Shown: positions 9,607-16,229 of the stretch, piece after piece
How positions within the stretch are numbered: position 1 is the first letter of the stretch
How the letters are laid out: each line of letters begins with the position of its first letter
DNA from: Paraglomus occultum
Taxonomy: Eukaryota; Glomeromycota; Glomeromycetes; Paraglomerales; Paraglomeraceae
NCBI GenBank assembly: GCA_910592205.1
Contig: CAJVPJ010000814.1
Location: 1-16,229, forward strand
Reading direction: 5' to 3'
DNA: 16,229 nt
Notes under the pieces: generated by a model
What the model was told of the DNA's origin: nothing
The model's input: only the letters and a program-made list of their open reading frames with translations
Database searches by the model: none
Translations under genes and position numbers: made by a program

Positions 9607-9644
9607 TACGTGATCGAGTAATCACCGCCTGTTGATTACGTGAT
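9607..9644. repeat. TACGTGAT direct repeat enclosing a 7-bp inverted repeat
   Basis: TACGTGAT occurs at 9607-9614 and 9637-9644. Between them GTAATCA (9618-9624) pairs with TGATTAC (9633-9639). TGTGACAAA also occurs twice just upstream (about 9573 and 9594). Confidence 0.6.
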
Positions 9645-9888
9645 AAATCCAATAGTCACGAGCGTTTCAGCATCAGCTCAGCCTGTTTCAGCTTCAGCCC
9701 CGACAATTAATATCAAGAGAAGAAAAGAAAACGCCCAACCATACTCCAAATTTATTAACAAAAAGAAACCTACCCATGACTTGGGAATTGCTTCTTCCGA
9801 AAATTTGCAAGAGTTACGTCGAAGTCGTCACTGGCATATGTTTATTCACATGATGGCTAATTTTTGGTATAACATGACACAATAATAG
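9622..9888 (+). CDS. Possible exon: basic, Lys/Arg-rich unknown protein
   Basis: The plus frame is open from 9622 (after a TAA at 9619-9621) to a stop at 9883-9885, with another following at 9886. It has no good ATG start, so it would be a 3' exon or a relic. The segment begins with a short repeat, VSASAQP then VSASAP, visible in DNA as two GTTTCAGCWTCAGC copies. It continues with a basic stretch (IKRRKEN, then NKKKP) and a region ending in a HMFIHMMANFW-like hydrophobic patch. The opposite strand is full of stops in the repeat part, which favours plus-strand coding. I do not recognise a family. It may belong with 8980-9157. Confidence 0.35.
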
Positions 9889-10096
9889 TTAAATTCTCCC
9901 ACGGCAAATGTAATAATTACGTACAAACTTTCCCGTTTATATCCCCGCGCTTTCTGAAATATGGCTTAGTATGAAGAATGACAAGGGTGTAATGTCTTGA
10001 ATTTTTATCGCAATTATGCACACAACTCATGCCGATCAATTCAAATTGTGGAAGTGCTTGATTATTCTTTTTAACATTCATACAGTACTTTTCCAA

Positions 10097-10445
10097 ATCT
10101 AATACTACGTTGTGGATCGATTTTCACTCTGTACATCTTTGATGATAGTTTTATTAAAGCGTGGATCGAACTAGATTGCAGCACGACTTTTGACATATCA
10201 GAATCAATTTGAATATATCATTTTTATTTAATACAGTGCAATACGCTTTCATTTCAAGTGTGATGCTACATTATAACCGATTTTCGTTCTGTACACTTTT
10301 CAATGATAGTTTTTGTCACGGCACGTTTCCTGTGCGACTTTTGGCATATCATAATCAGTTCGAATGTGTCGTCTTTCTTCTAAATATAGTGTGAACGCGT
10401 TCAATTCATCTAATACTATCTTATAGATCGATTTTCATCATTATA
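10097..10445. repeat. Imperfect tandem repeat, period about 150-160 bp
   Basis: Anchoring on CGATTTTC places units at 10118, 10278 and 10429, intervals of 160 and 151. Shared blocks in the first two units are CGATTTTC(A/G)(C/T)TCTGTACA, then T(G/A)ATGATAGTTTT, then GCACG or GTGCG followed by ACTTTTG(A/G)CATATCA(G/T)AATCA. ATCTAATACTA precedes units one and three. The third unit is partial. Divergence is considerable, so the array is old. A short frame at 10209-10394 lies wholly inside it and is probably not a gene. Confidence 0.7.
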
Positions 10446-10589
10446 AGCCACGGTACCTGCAACGATTAGGTAACAGAAAATCGGTCACGAGGATTTTAGC
10501 ATCAGCCGTGACATCTATCATTAATCTTAAACATTGAATATGACAGAACAGTGATGATAATCATTAAACAAAACGCCATCAACCATACT

Positions 10590-10720
10590 CTACTGCATTA
10601 CTCCCTTATTACTTGCCTCAACTCTATAAAGAAGTTTTCTTTTTATTGTCACAAATTTCTAAAGTGGAAGGACAGGATGAGGAAGATTTACACGCGGGTT
10701 AATATTTGATCTAATTATTA
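10590..10720 (+). repeat. Segmental duplicate, copy 1 (decayed)
   Basis: This matches 11322-11495 in the same orientation. Shared blocks are CTGCAYTACTCCCTTAT or its shorter form, AACTCTAT, AAGTTTTCTTTTT, CAAATTTCTAAAGTGGAAG, GA(T/C)TTAC(A/G)CGCGGG and TTTGATCTAAT. Compared with copy 2 it lacks about 40 bases in the region that is coding in copy 2, and its frame is broken. Confidence 0.8.
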
Positions 10721-11321
10721 GGCGACATATCAGAAGTAACGTTCCATCCGACTTCACAGATTCTCCCTCTACTTTTTCCTGTTGATATAACGTTTGCTTT
10801 GCATCGATCCTATAAGTGAAGAGTCTCAGTCCGATCGATGATAGTCTCTACTCTCCGTAGAATTTGCCGGATTACTGACGTTGTGTGCTTTCAATCGAAA
10901 TTATGGATAGCGTAATATATGCTTAATAGACAGAGAGTGGTGATAAATGTAATAATGATCTTAAAAGCGTTGGCGTTAGGTGATGGAAATGATGTTTGGC
11001 GTGGAACTGATGTTTGATAAGTAACGTAATCTTAAGCATGTTAGATGGATGGAAATAATCTCAATCATGTTAGAAATATTTGCAATGATTGTTTCGCCAC
11101 GCTGGTAACCTCGCCTCACATAATAAATGTGGGAGCTGATGAAGCCGAAACTAACCAATGGGATTAAAGAATAAAATTTGATCAACCAATGAAAAATCAT
11201 GATTTCAGCTCAGTCGCGATAGACATTGTTCTCCCATATACATTTAGTTTAGATTGCGTTTATTATTACTATTAAGTATTTGATGATGGAACATGCATCA
11301 CCCGAATCCCTTCACTAAATC

Positions 11322-11495
11322 CTTCACTGCACTCCCTTATCACCTGCATTAACTCTATTGAAAGTTTTCTTTTTCTTCACCACAATAATTATCGCAAATT
11401 TCTAAAGTGGAAGTTGCAGGTGCAGGATCTAGCATATCGACTGTACGGGTGAGGCAGATTTACGCGCGGGCTGACAATTTTGATCTAATGAATAA
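11322..11495 (+). repeat. Segmental duplicate, copy 2
   Basis: This is the better-preserved partner of 10590-10720. It spans pre-exon sequence and the first roughly 90 bases of the open frame at 11407-11607, so the duplicated unit crosses a possible gene boundary. The two copies lie about 730 bp apart. Confidence 0.8.
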
Positions 11496-11607
11496 TAAAA
11501 GGACAATTGTTAATACTCAATTTACGAATTATGATCAAACAGCTGTCCTTTCTTACCCTAATTCCTTGATCAAATGCTACAACGCGGGAGCCGGTTATGA
11601 ACTTTAA
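11407..11607 (+). CDS. Possible terminal exon or small gene of unknown function
   Basis: A 66-codon open frame ends in TAA at 11605-11607. It begins at a GTG after AAAG (AG at 11406-11407), with no ATG until codon 28, at about 11488. In a eukaryote it is therefore either a 3' exon spliced at one of several AG sites (11406, 11418 and later) or a 39-residue gene starting at 11488. Composition is ordinary for a protein, with many Asn, Thr and Tyr and a Cys near the end, and no domain is recognised. Its stop overlaps that of the convergent minus-strand gene. A damaged duplicate of its start lies at 10665-10720. Confidence 0.35.
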   Translation: MEVAGAGSSISTVRVRQIYARADNFDLMNNKRTIVNTQFTNYDQTAVLSYPNSLIKCYNAGAGYEL

Positions 11608-11804
11608 TATGTTCGATCGTTCTTCCTTGGTTTCAATCTCCTCCATGAACTCCGTACCCATGCCAGAACATCTCCACGATTTCTCAGTAGTACGTTCATC
11701 GTTCGTTCAACGTTCACCCAATCGAACATACTTATAAATCTCTCCCGCGTTAATTGAGAAGCATAAAAGCAACTCTTCACATAGCCTAGCCTCGGTTGTA
11801 ACAC

Positions 11805-11862
11805 CTAAGTAAATAAGGATTAGATTGATTCCCAATAATAATGATGAATTGATTATACAAAC
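11805..11862 (-). other. Intron 2 of the Cys/His-finger gene (58 nt)
   Basis: The donor GAG|GTTTGT begins at 11862. A branch-like CTAAT lies about 15 bases before the acceptor TTACTTAG, which ends at 11805. The downstream exon starts in phase 0 with Val-Leu-Gln and runs 66 codons to TAA. The upstream phase matches only in the frame reached after the TATG duplication. Confidence 0.65.
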
Positions 11863-12583
11863 CTCCTGTAGCGATGATCCATCAGGCAGTATGACGTCCA
11901 TACATATCTAAATTGCCCGATCGAAGTATATAGTTCATACTAAAGTCTCTAAGTTCACTGCCCACGAACTCCCCCAGCTGATTTCTACCCAAATCTATCT
12001 CTACTCCGTATGCCAACAGATCCTCTGGTATGTCAGTGTCTTTTAACAATACATCACTCCTCCCCTTCAGCCACTCCAGCCACTCCAGTATCTCCTGTAA
12101 CTTCGGAGGAAAATCGCTGACAGCATCTTCCTCGTCAGTTTCCGCACCAAACACATAGTCTAACACATACGGAGCAAGCCAAGCCACATCATCATGAAAT
12201 ATTGTCCAACCTAACATCTTCCCAAACCTCCCCAGGTATGATGCGCTTGCTGGCCGCCTACTTACTGTCCGACTTTCAAATACTCTCCCCAACTTACGAC
12301 AACTCCATTCTCTCGCCTTGTCCCAAAATGTTTGGACAGTATCTTTAATGCCACCCCTTTATGTCTATTATATCTTCCATACTAAATTCAATTCGCGGAG
12401 TTTGAAGGAAAGTAATGCCATCTGCTTTGTCTATCCAATTAATCATTTCTTCTACTAATGTCTCTCTGCTTATTATCATTATCCGACTATATCCGCTTGC
12501 TCCGCACCTCTCTCTCACATCGAGTGTATTATTTAGTATGGCAGTCGGCAGTTGTAAAGGTGGTAAATTTGGCGACTGGGGTG

Positions 12584-12628
12584 GCAGTGATAATGATGAT
12601 GGTGATGGTGATGACGATGACGATGATA
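12584..12628 (-). repeat. Trinucleotide (TCA/TCG) run coding poly-Ser/Pro linker
   Basis: On the plus strand this is a run of GAT, GGT and GAC triplets. On the minus strand it reads TCA, TCG and CCA codons and encodes a Ser-rich then Ser/Pro linker. Such runs are length-variable and could also cause assembly indels. Confidence 0.75.
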
Positions 12629-12861
12629 TTGTGATTTCAGACCACTCGTCTGTAACATTCTCCGCTGCGGTCCGTACATGCGCACAGTTGATCGTTGCTG
12701 GCAATAACAACTTTGAACTTTAGCGGATGTCTCCGCCTTTCTCGTCTCGCCGCGCTGAATTCTTCCAACGCCTCATGAGGTTGGAAACGAGGGATTGCTT
12801 GAGACGATGGATCAACGGGTGGGCTGCAGATGGGTTTGGTGGAACAGATTGAGTAGTTGAG

Positions 12862-12958
12862 AATGCGGCGTTCGGAATAGACGGATTAAAGTTGGGAAAT
12901 GCGACGTTCGGAATGGAAGGATTAGCGAATGTGACGTTTGGAATAGACGGGTTGAAGA
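12862..12958 (-). repeat. In-frame NPSIPN-coding repeat (three units)
   Basis: On the plus strand the units GCGGCGTTCGGAATAGACGG, GCGACGTTCGGAATGGAAGG and GTGACGTTTGGAATAGACGG start at 12865, 12901 and 12931. The spacings of 36 and 30 are both multiples of three, so the repeat varies without breaking the frame. The protein units read NPSIPN followed by VTFA, VAFPNF or AAFSTT. Confidence 0.85.
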
Positions 12959-13025
12959 AGTAGGGGAAGGGTAGGTAGTGTGGTTGCGGAAAGAATGTAA
13001 AAGGTGGCTGCATGTTTGGTAATGT

Positions 13026-13091
13026 CTATAAGAAAGAGGCTGTTAACAATTACCGTTTTTTAAAATAAAAAAATGATTGAATGATGCATAC
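13026..13091 (-). other. Intron 1 of the Cys/His-finger gene (66 nt)
   Basis: The donor GAG|GTATGC is at 13092/13091, and the acceptor CTTATAG ends at 13026 after a pyrimidine run. Joining the flanking exons is phase 0 and keeps the frame open from the finger exon into the NPSIPN exon. Chance would not readily give a start codon, a Cys/His motif, a donor, an acceptor and a maintained frame together. Confidence 0.75.
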
Positions 13092-13306
13092 CTCATGGAA
13101 TACGAAACGATGTCTACAGCCAGCACACATTTCGATAGATGTTGGGCTGGGAACGAACGCGGTGCATGAGCAGTAACGGAAATTGCACGTCATATTGTCT
13201 TAATATTAAGAATGGGGTAAGAATTTGTTAAATGCGCGATGATTGGGAATGATAATTCAACAGCTAATATTTTAGCTCGTTTAGCCAAGCCATATTTCGC
13301 ACTGCG

Positions 13307-13315
13307 CTTTATATA
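13307..13315 (-). promoter_or_regulatory. TATA box (TATATAAAG) of the Cys/His-finger gene
   Basis: On the minus strand TATATAAAG lies about 115 bases before the ATG at 13193. It has the same nine-base form as the TATA box of copy B (3621), which supports a shared core-promoter style. Confidence 0.5.
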
Positions 13316-14612
13316 TCTGAACGCCAATTATTTATTTAACAAGAAATCGACCATGTACATTAGATTTACCGCGACGGGAGTTATGCAGAAACGAGAATTT
13401 CCCATGTGAAGATGGAATTCGGACGTTAGAGACTATTCGATGTGGTACCTTCATAGAAATATTTTCAACTATCTCCAAATATTAAACAACACTATAATTT
13501 TTATCTTTACATATTGTGCTGGCAAGCACAAATCCCGATAGTGATATTTATTAAAGTATTCAATAATCAGGAAAAAGAAATTGATCTATGTTTTCATACG
13601 TTACTCTACGTATTCTTTAACGTTGGCTGCTGATGTTTCGCTGCAATAAATAATCATCGATTTCTGTCTTAAGAATGTCTGAACTTTGCAATATACAATC
13701 TAACGATAAGTACAATTACAGTCCCCAGGTTAGAAATTATACTATCGTCCAAAGAAATTATATTATCGTCTAACCGTAAATGTTGCTATAATTAAAATAA
13801 GATTAATAAATACATAATAACCATAATGCACCAATGATTTCAATGCAATCAGCATATCTAACCGTAAATTGCTAACAAGATCGCGTTCGACAAATATTTC
13901 AACGCACATCTTTTATACAACAAGCGTCTAACCGTAAATTGCTGACAAGATCGCATTTGGTCACCAATCGTGTGAATGAACAAGTAACATAGATCGCATG
14001 ATGTGTTCGAAAACCAATAATCAACGCACGTCACGTTGACTTCTTAATTTTGTTCTTTTTCTTTGGGTTCTTTTTGGGAGAGGTATTACTTTTCTCTTTC
14101 GCAACTTTTTTTGGCAGTCATCGTATGACGCATTGTACGTTTTCGATTGTTAGAATTATAAGCCACAGCACGACAGACTTATCACGTTTTTTAAGATGAG
14201 AATTTTTTAACTATTATGAAACAAAGCCTAGTATAAATAAAGTATAGCGGCAACAAATATATTCCAAACCAATTTTGCAACATGGTCTCACACTGGGAAA
14301 TTAAGTAGCAGATCATTTGTAAATTACATCAGATCAGATCGCGTCTGTTACAACTGTATCAATCCTACGATAATATTACTATTATACAATGTGTCTCTCT
14401 GTTGTGAAGTAATGATATTAATATCAGGCGCAATTAGTAGTGTACAGTGAAGTTGATGTAACGGTTCGTTAGGATAACGAATTTTGCTTTATGTTAAATT
14501 ATTTTATTGTTATTTTTGATGAACGGAACATAAAGAGACATTACATTATTCACCATACCAGAATCATAACGGAGTCTGCGATAGTTCATAGTAAGTAGAA
14601 CCGTCGAATCTG
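13316..14612. other. Intergenic stretch with short direct repeats, no gene seen
   Basis: No open frame of note on either strand. The visible structure is the 28-bp direct repeat family at 13769-13954 and its degenerate flanks, listed separately. Confidence 0.6.
13769..13954. repeat. TCTAACCGTAAAT direct repeats, two full 28-bp copies and a stub
   Basis: A 28-bp unit beginning TCTAACCGTAAATTGCT, continuing RACAAG and ending ATCGC, lies at 13857-13884 and 13927-13954, identical but for one A/G base and exactly 70 bp apart. A 13-bp version is at 13769-13781. Further partial echoes are AGATCGC with a following CAACGCACRTC at about 13879-13909 and again at 13991-14031, so the underlying unit may be longer than 28 bp. 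Confidence 0.8.
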
Positions 14613-15680
14613 TTATAATAGCACAAATTTATCCGTCAATGAATAAAGATCAAGTTTATTTCTTTTTCTTGTTAATATTACAATATTAGGGAAAGACAAG
14701 AATTTCATTAACGGCCTTAAGGGAAAGAATTTAACATTTGTCTGACCAGCATACAATATTCGGGTTAAACTAATACTAAACTTTATGTCATTGACCTCAT
14801 TTATTTTCATATCGTGATAGCAATTTGCCCACGATGGAATGCAATGGATTGCCATTAGTTTCAAATGCTAAATTCATGTTTCGATTGTTGACAGACATTT
14901 TTCTCTACACCGGATTACATTTGCATATTCTCAAAATTTCAGACACTAGTCTAAATTGGTATTAGTACAATTGACGCCAACAGAGTAAGTGGGGTTGGGA
15001 ATTGACATAGCCTCTTCCACAGCCACATACCACTTTGGCGAGATGGGAAAGAGGATAACAGATGATTGAAATGACATGCCTTGCAGCATCTGTTAGGAAT
15101 GAACGGACATCACACATATTGTTCTAAATTGCATTTTGGAACAACCCATTCCGTCTCTCACTAATCTGTATACAGTATATCAACCTACGGCATGATCTGA
15201 TGTGAGAGTTGTCTGCTTGTTTCTATAATATCCGACATTCATGGCCGTAACACTACATAATAAAAGATTAGAGTAAGGGGGCCTTATTCGTAAGAACAGT
15301 AAAACAACAACCAAACATTAGCAGAGCAGCAACACTAAAAGAGACATTAATAGAAGAACTAATTAATTAATAGATGGCATTGTGAATTGAATTTAGTGTG
15401 GAAGTCATAGTATGAGGTGGACTTTTTTCCACTCAAAGTGAGGATTGTTTGTTTGTTAATGTCTCAAATAGGAGAGTGTCATAATAAGAATAGTCGTCGT
15501 AATATAACTTTTGTATGTGAGTTTAACGTATATAGTAATAAAGTGTCAAGGCATTTTTGTCGATAATGTTTCCCCAGATTGGTAATTGTTGACATAGTTC
15601 GCAGTGAAATTAAGTAGATACTGACCATCTGATCGATCCGGATTTACAAGTGTATTTTAATTTGTTTCTGCTGGATTGAA
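14613..15680. other. No confident gene; weak minus-strand coding-like signal
   Basis: The minus strand has an 83-codon open stretch at 14613-14864 (non-ATG start). A neighbouring frame, from about 15181 down to 14790, has about four stops in 130 codons. Neither has a recognisable motif, and both are within what chance and selection among six frames can give. The remainder is AT-rich, with small palindromes such as CTGTATACAG near 15167. Confidence 0.4.
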
Positions 15681-15857
15681 AAATACCTTTTTCGGCCAAA
15701 AAAAAGGGTACTTTTTTATTACGTAAAAGTGTATGTTAAATACCATAAATACCATTTAGCGTTTTACAAAAAAAGTGTATTTAAAGTACACTTTTAGGCT
15801 AACAAAAAGTGTACTTTAAATACCATAAACGGCATTCCGCGTTTTTCAGAAAGTGTC
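15681..15857. repeat. AAAAGTGTA repeat unit, 80-bp spaced, with inverted copies
   Basis: AAAAGTGTA followed by TTAAATACCATAAA starts at 15725 and again at 15805, exactly 80 bp apart. Each is followed by a related tail (ACCATTTAGCGTTTTACA and GGCATTCCGCGTTTTTCAG). Between them AAAAGTGTA (15771-15779) faces TACACTTTT (15787-15795) as a perfect inverted repeat around TTTAAAG. Upstream, AAATACCTTTTT (about 15681-15692) and AAAAAGGGTACTTT (about 15701-15714) form a looser inverted pair around CGGCC. The arrangement looks like the ends or interior of a small non-autonomous element. Confidence 0.8.
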
Positions 15858-16157
15858 AAATATAGCTGACTTGATGTATTCAGAGAGGCAAATTGTAATA
15901 ACAATGTCGGTTAAGACTTTATTTTTCAGATAATTAGAATTTGCGTGCAATACACAAATATTGTTATTGATTATTATTACAAACTAGAAGACACACTGAG
16001 TATGATATAAAGCAACGTGTATCGAACTATGATAACTGCAATATAATGTAATTTACTATCAAGACATTATTATCAACACTACTAGAAATTTACTGGGGTA
16101 TCATACGCGTAATACTGGGTAACACGATAATTAAACGCTCTCCCGATGTTGTTGTTC

Positions 16158-16229
16158 TGACCCAAATCGAAATCTGACCCAATTCGGAATAGGGTCAACC
16201 CAAATCGCAATTTGATTTGGGTCGGCCCA
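16158..16229. repeat. GACCCAAATC direct and inverted repeats at the right edge
   Basis: TGACCCAAATCGAAATC (16158-16174) is followed directly by the related TGACCCAATTCGGAATA (16175-16191), a 17-bp tandem pair. GGGTCA follows in inverted sense at 16192-16197. Then ACCCAAATC (16198-16206) and GATTTGGGT (16214-16222) form a perfect 9-bp inverted repeat, ending with CGGCCCA at the window edge. The structure is cut by the window, so the full element is not visible. Confidence 0.75.

Larger units (their letters stand above)
11604..13193 (-). pseudogene. Spliced Cys/His-finger + NPSIPN-repeat protein gene with three lesions
   Basis: This is a three-exon gene on the minus strand. Exon 1 (13193-13092, 34 codons from an ATG) encodes C-x4-C-x-C-x12-C-x2-C-x-H-x4-H, a likely zinc-binding knuckle reminiscent of FAM221-type and fungal short Cys/His modules. 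Intron 1 (13091-13026, phase 0) leads to exon 2, which starts in frame. It gives a Pro/Phe-rich stretch, three NPSIPN repeats (about 12958-12862) and a basic segment (RRWKNSARR). After an in-frame TAA at 12722-12720 come a Ser/Pro linker and an acidic-hydrophobic region. The frame then has to change by one base near the AAAGGGG run at about 12356-12362. It continues through a Trp-rich acidic domain, and changes again at a duplicated TATG (about 11892-11899, plus-strand CATACATA). Intron 2 (11862-11805) has donor GTTTGT, CTAAT and acceptor TTAG, and leads to exon 3 (11804-11604). Intact splice sites with few lesions suggest recent inactivation or sequencing error. Function is unknown. Confidence 0.65.

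Noticed and set aside
12345-12380. An intron across the frame change near 12356
   Set aside because: Candidate donor/acceptor pairs would give introns of about 26-37 bases, too short, and would remove sequence that reads well as protein. A one-base indel in AAAGGGG is simpler.
12415-12723. A 102-codon plus-strand frame rich in Asp and Gly
   Set aside because: It is the complement of the Ser/Pro linker of the minus-strand gene. The Asp run comes from the same triplet repeat.
13769-13954. A CRISPR array
   Set aside because: There are only two full copies, the third is partial and unevenly spaced, no cas genes are present, and the window is eukaryotic.
14613-15265. Minus-strand coding-like segments, with frame changes
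   Set aside because: About four stops in 130 codons is only marginally below chance, and two or more frame changes would be needed. No motif is recognised.

Overview
This is an AT-rich eukaryotic nuclear window with very low gene density. It has no bacterial operon layout, no ribosome-binding-site pattern, and no tRNA or rRNA that I can find. Short introns of 58 and 66 nt, with GTATGC or GTTTGT donors, a CTAAT branch-like site and TAG ends, suggest a fungus. So do TATATAAAG boxes followed by pyrimidine tracts and proteins of lineage-specific type. My best guess is an early-diverging, repeat-rich fungus of the Mucoromycota/Glomeromycotina kind. That placement is inference from style, not from a marker gene.

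Region 1-6100 holds a small, decaying tandem gene family. The 3' end of copy A is at 1-222 (cut by the window edge). Copy B at 3688-4356 is intact: 222 residues, two membrane segments, with weak architectural resemblance to GOLGA7/ERF4 palmitoyltransferase-subunit proteins. Copy C at about 5941-6075 is a relic that keeps only an eroded 5' end. About 680-700 bp upstream of B is also duplicated upstream of C, so the unit that duplicated included the promoter. C has lost the TATA box and the ATG.

Region 6100-10000 has no convincing gene. A minus-strand frame between about 8120 and 7022 has fewer stops than expected and may be an old coding relic. Two plus-strand stretches (8980-9157 and 9622-9888) look like possible exons separated by a pyrimidine-rich degenerate repeat.

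Region 10000-11500 is repetitive: a roughly 150-160 bp imperfect tandem repeat, then two copies of a 130-175 bp segment, the second of which runs into a 66-codon plus-strand frame at 11407-11607.

Region 11604-13193 (minus) is the most interesting locus. It is a spliced gene starting with a compact Cys/His (probably zinc-binding) exon, followed by an Asn-Pro-Ser-Ile-Pro-Asn repeat, a Ser/Pro linker and a longer acidic C-terminal region. Its splice sites look good, but the long middle exon carries one in-frame stop and two frame changes. It is therefore either a young pseudogene or a gene hit by assembly error. Its stop codon overlaps that of the convergent plus-strand frame.

Region 13200-16229 has no convincing gene. 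It contains three repeat systems: a 28-bp direct repeat, an 80-bp-spaced AAAAGTGTA palindromic repeat, and a GACCCAAATC direct/inverted repeat at the right edge that looks like part of a mobile element.
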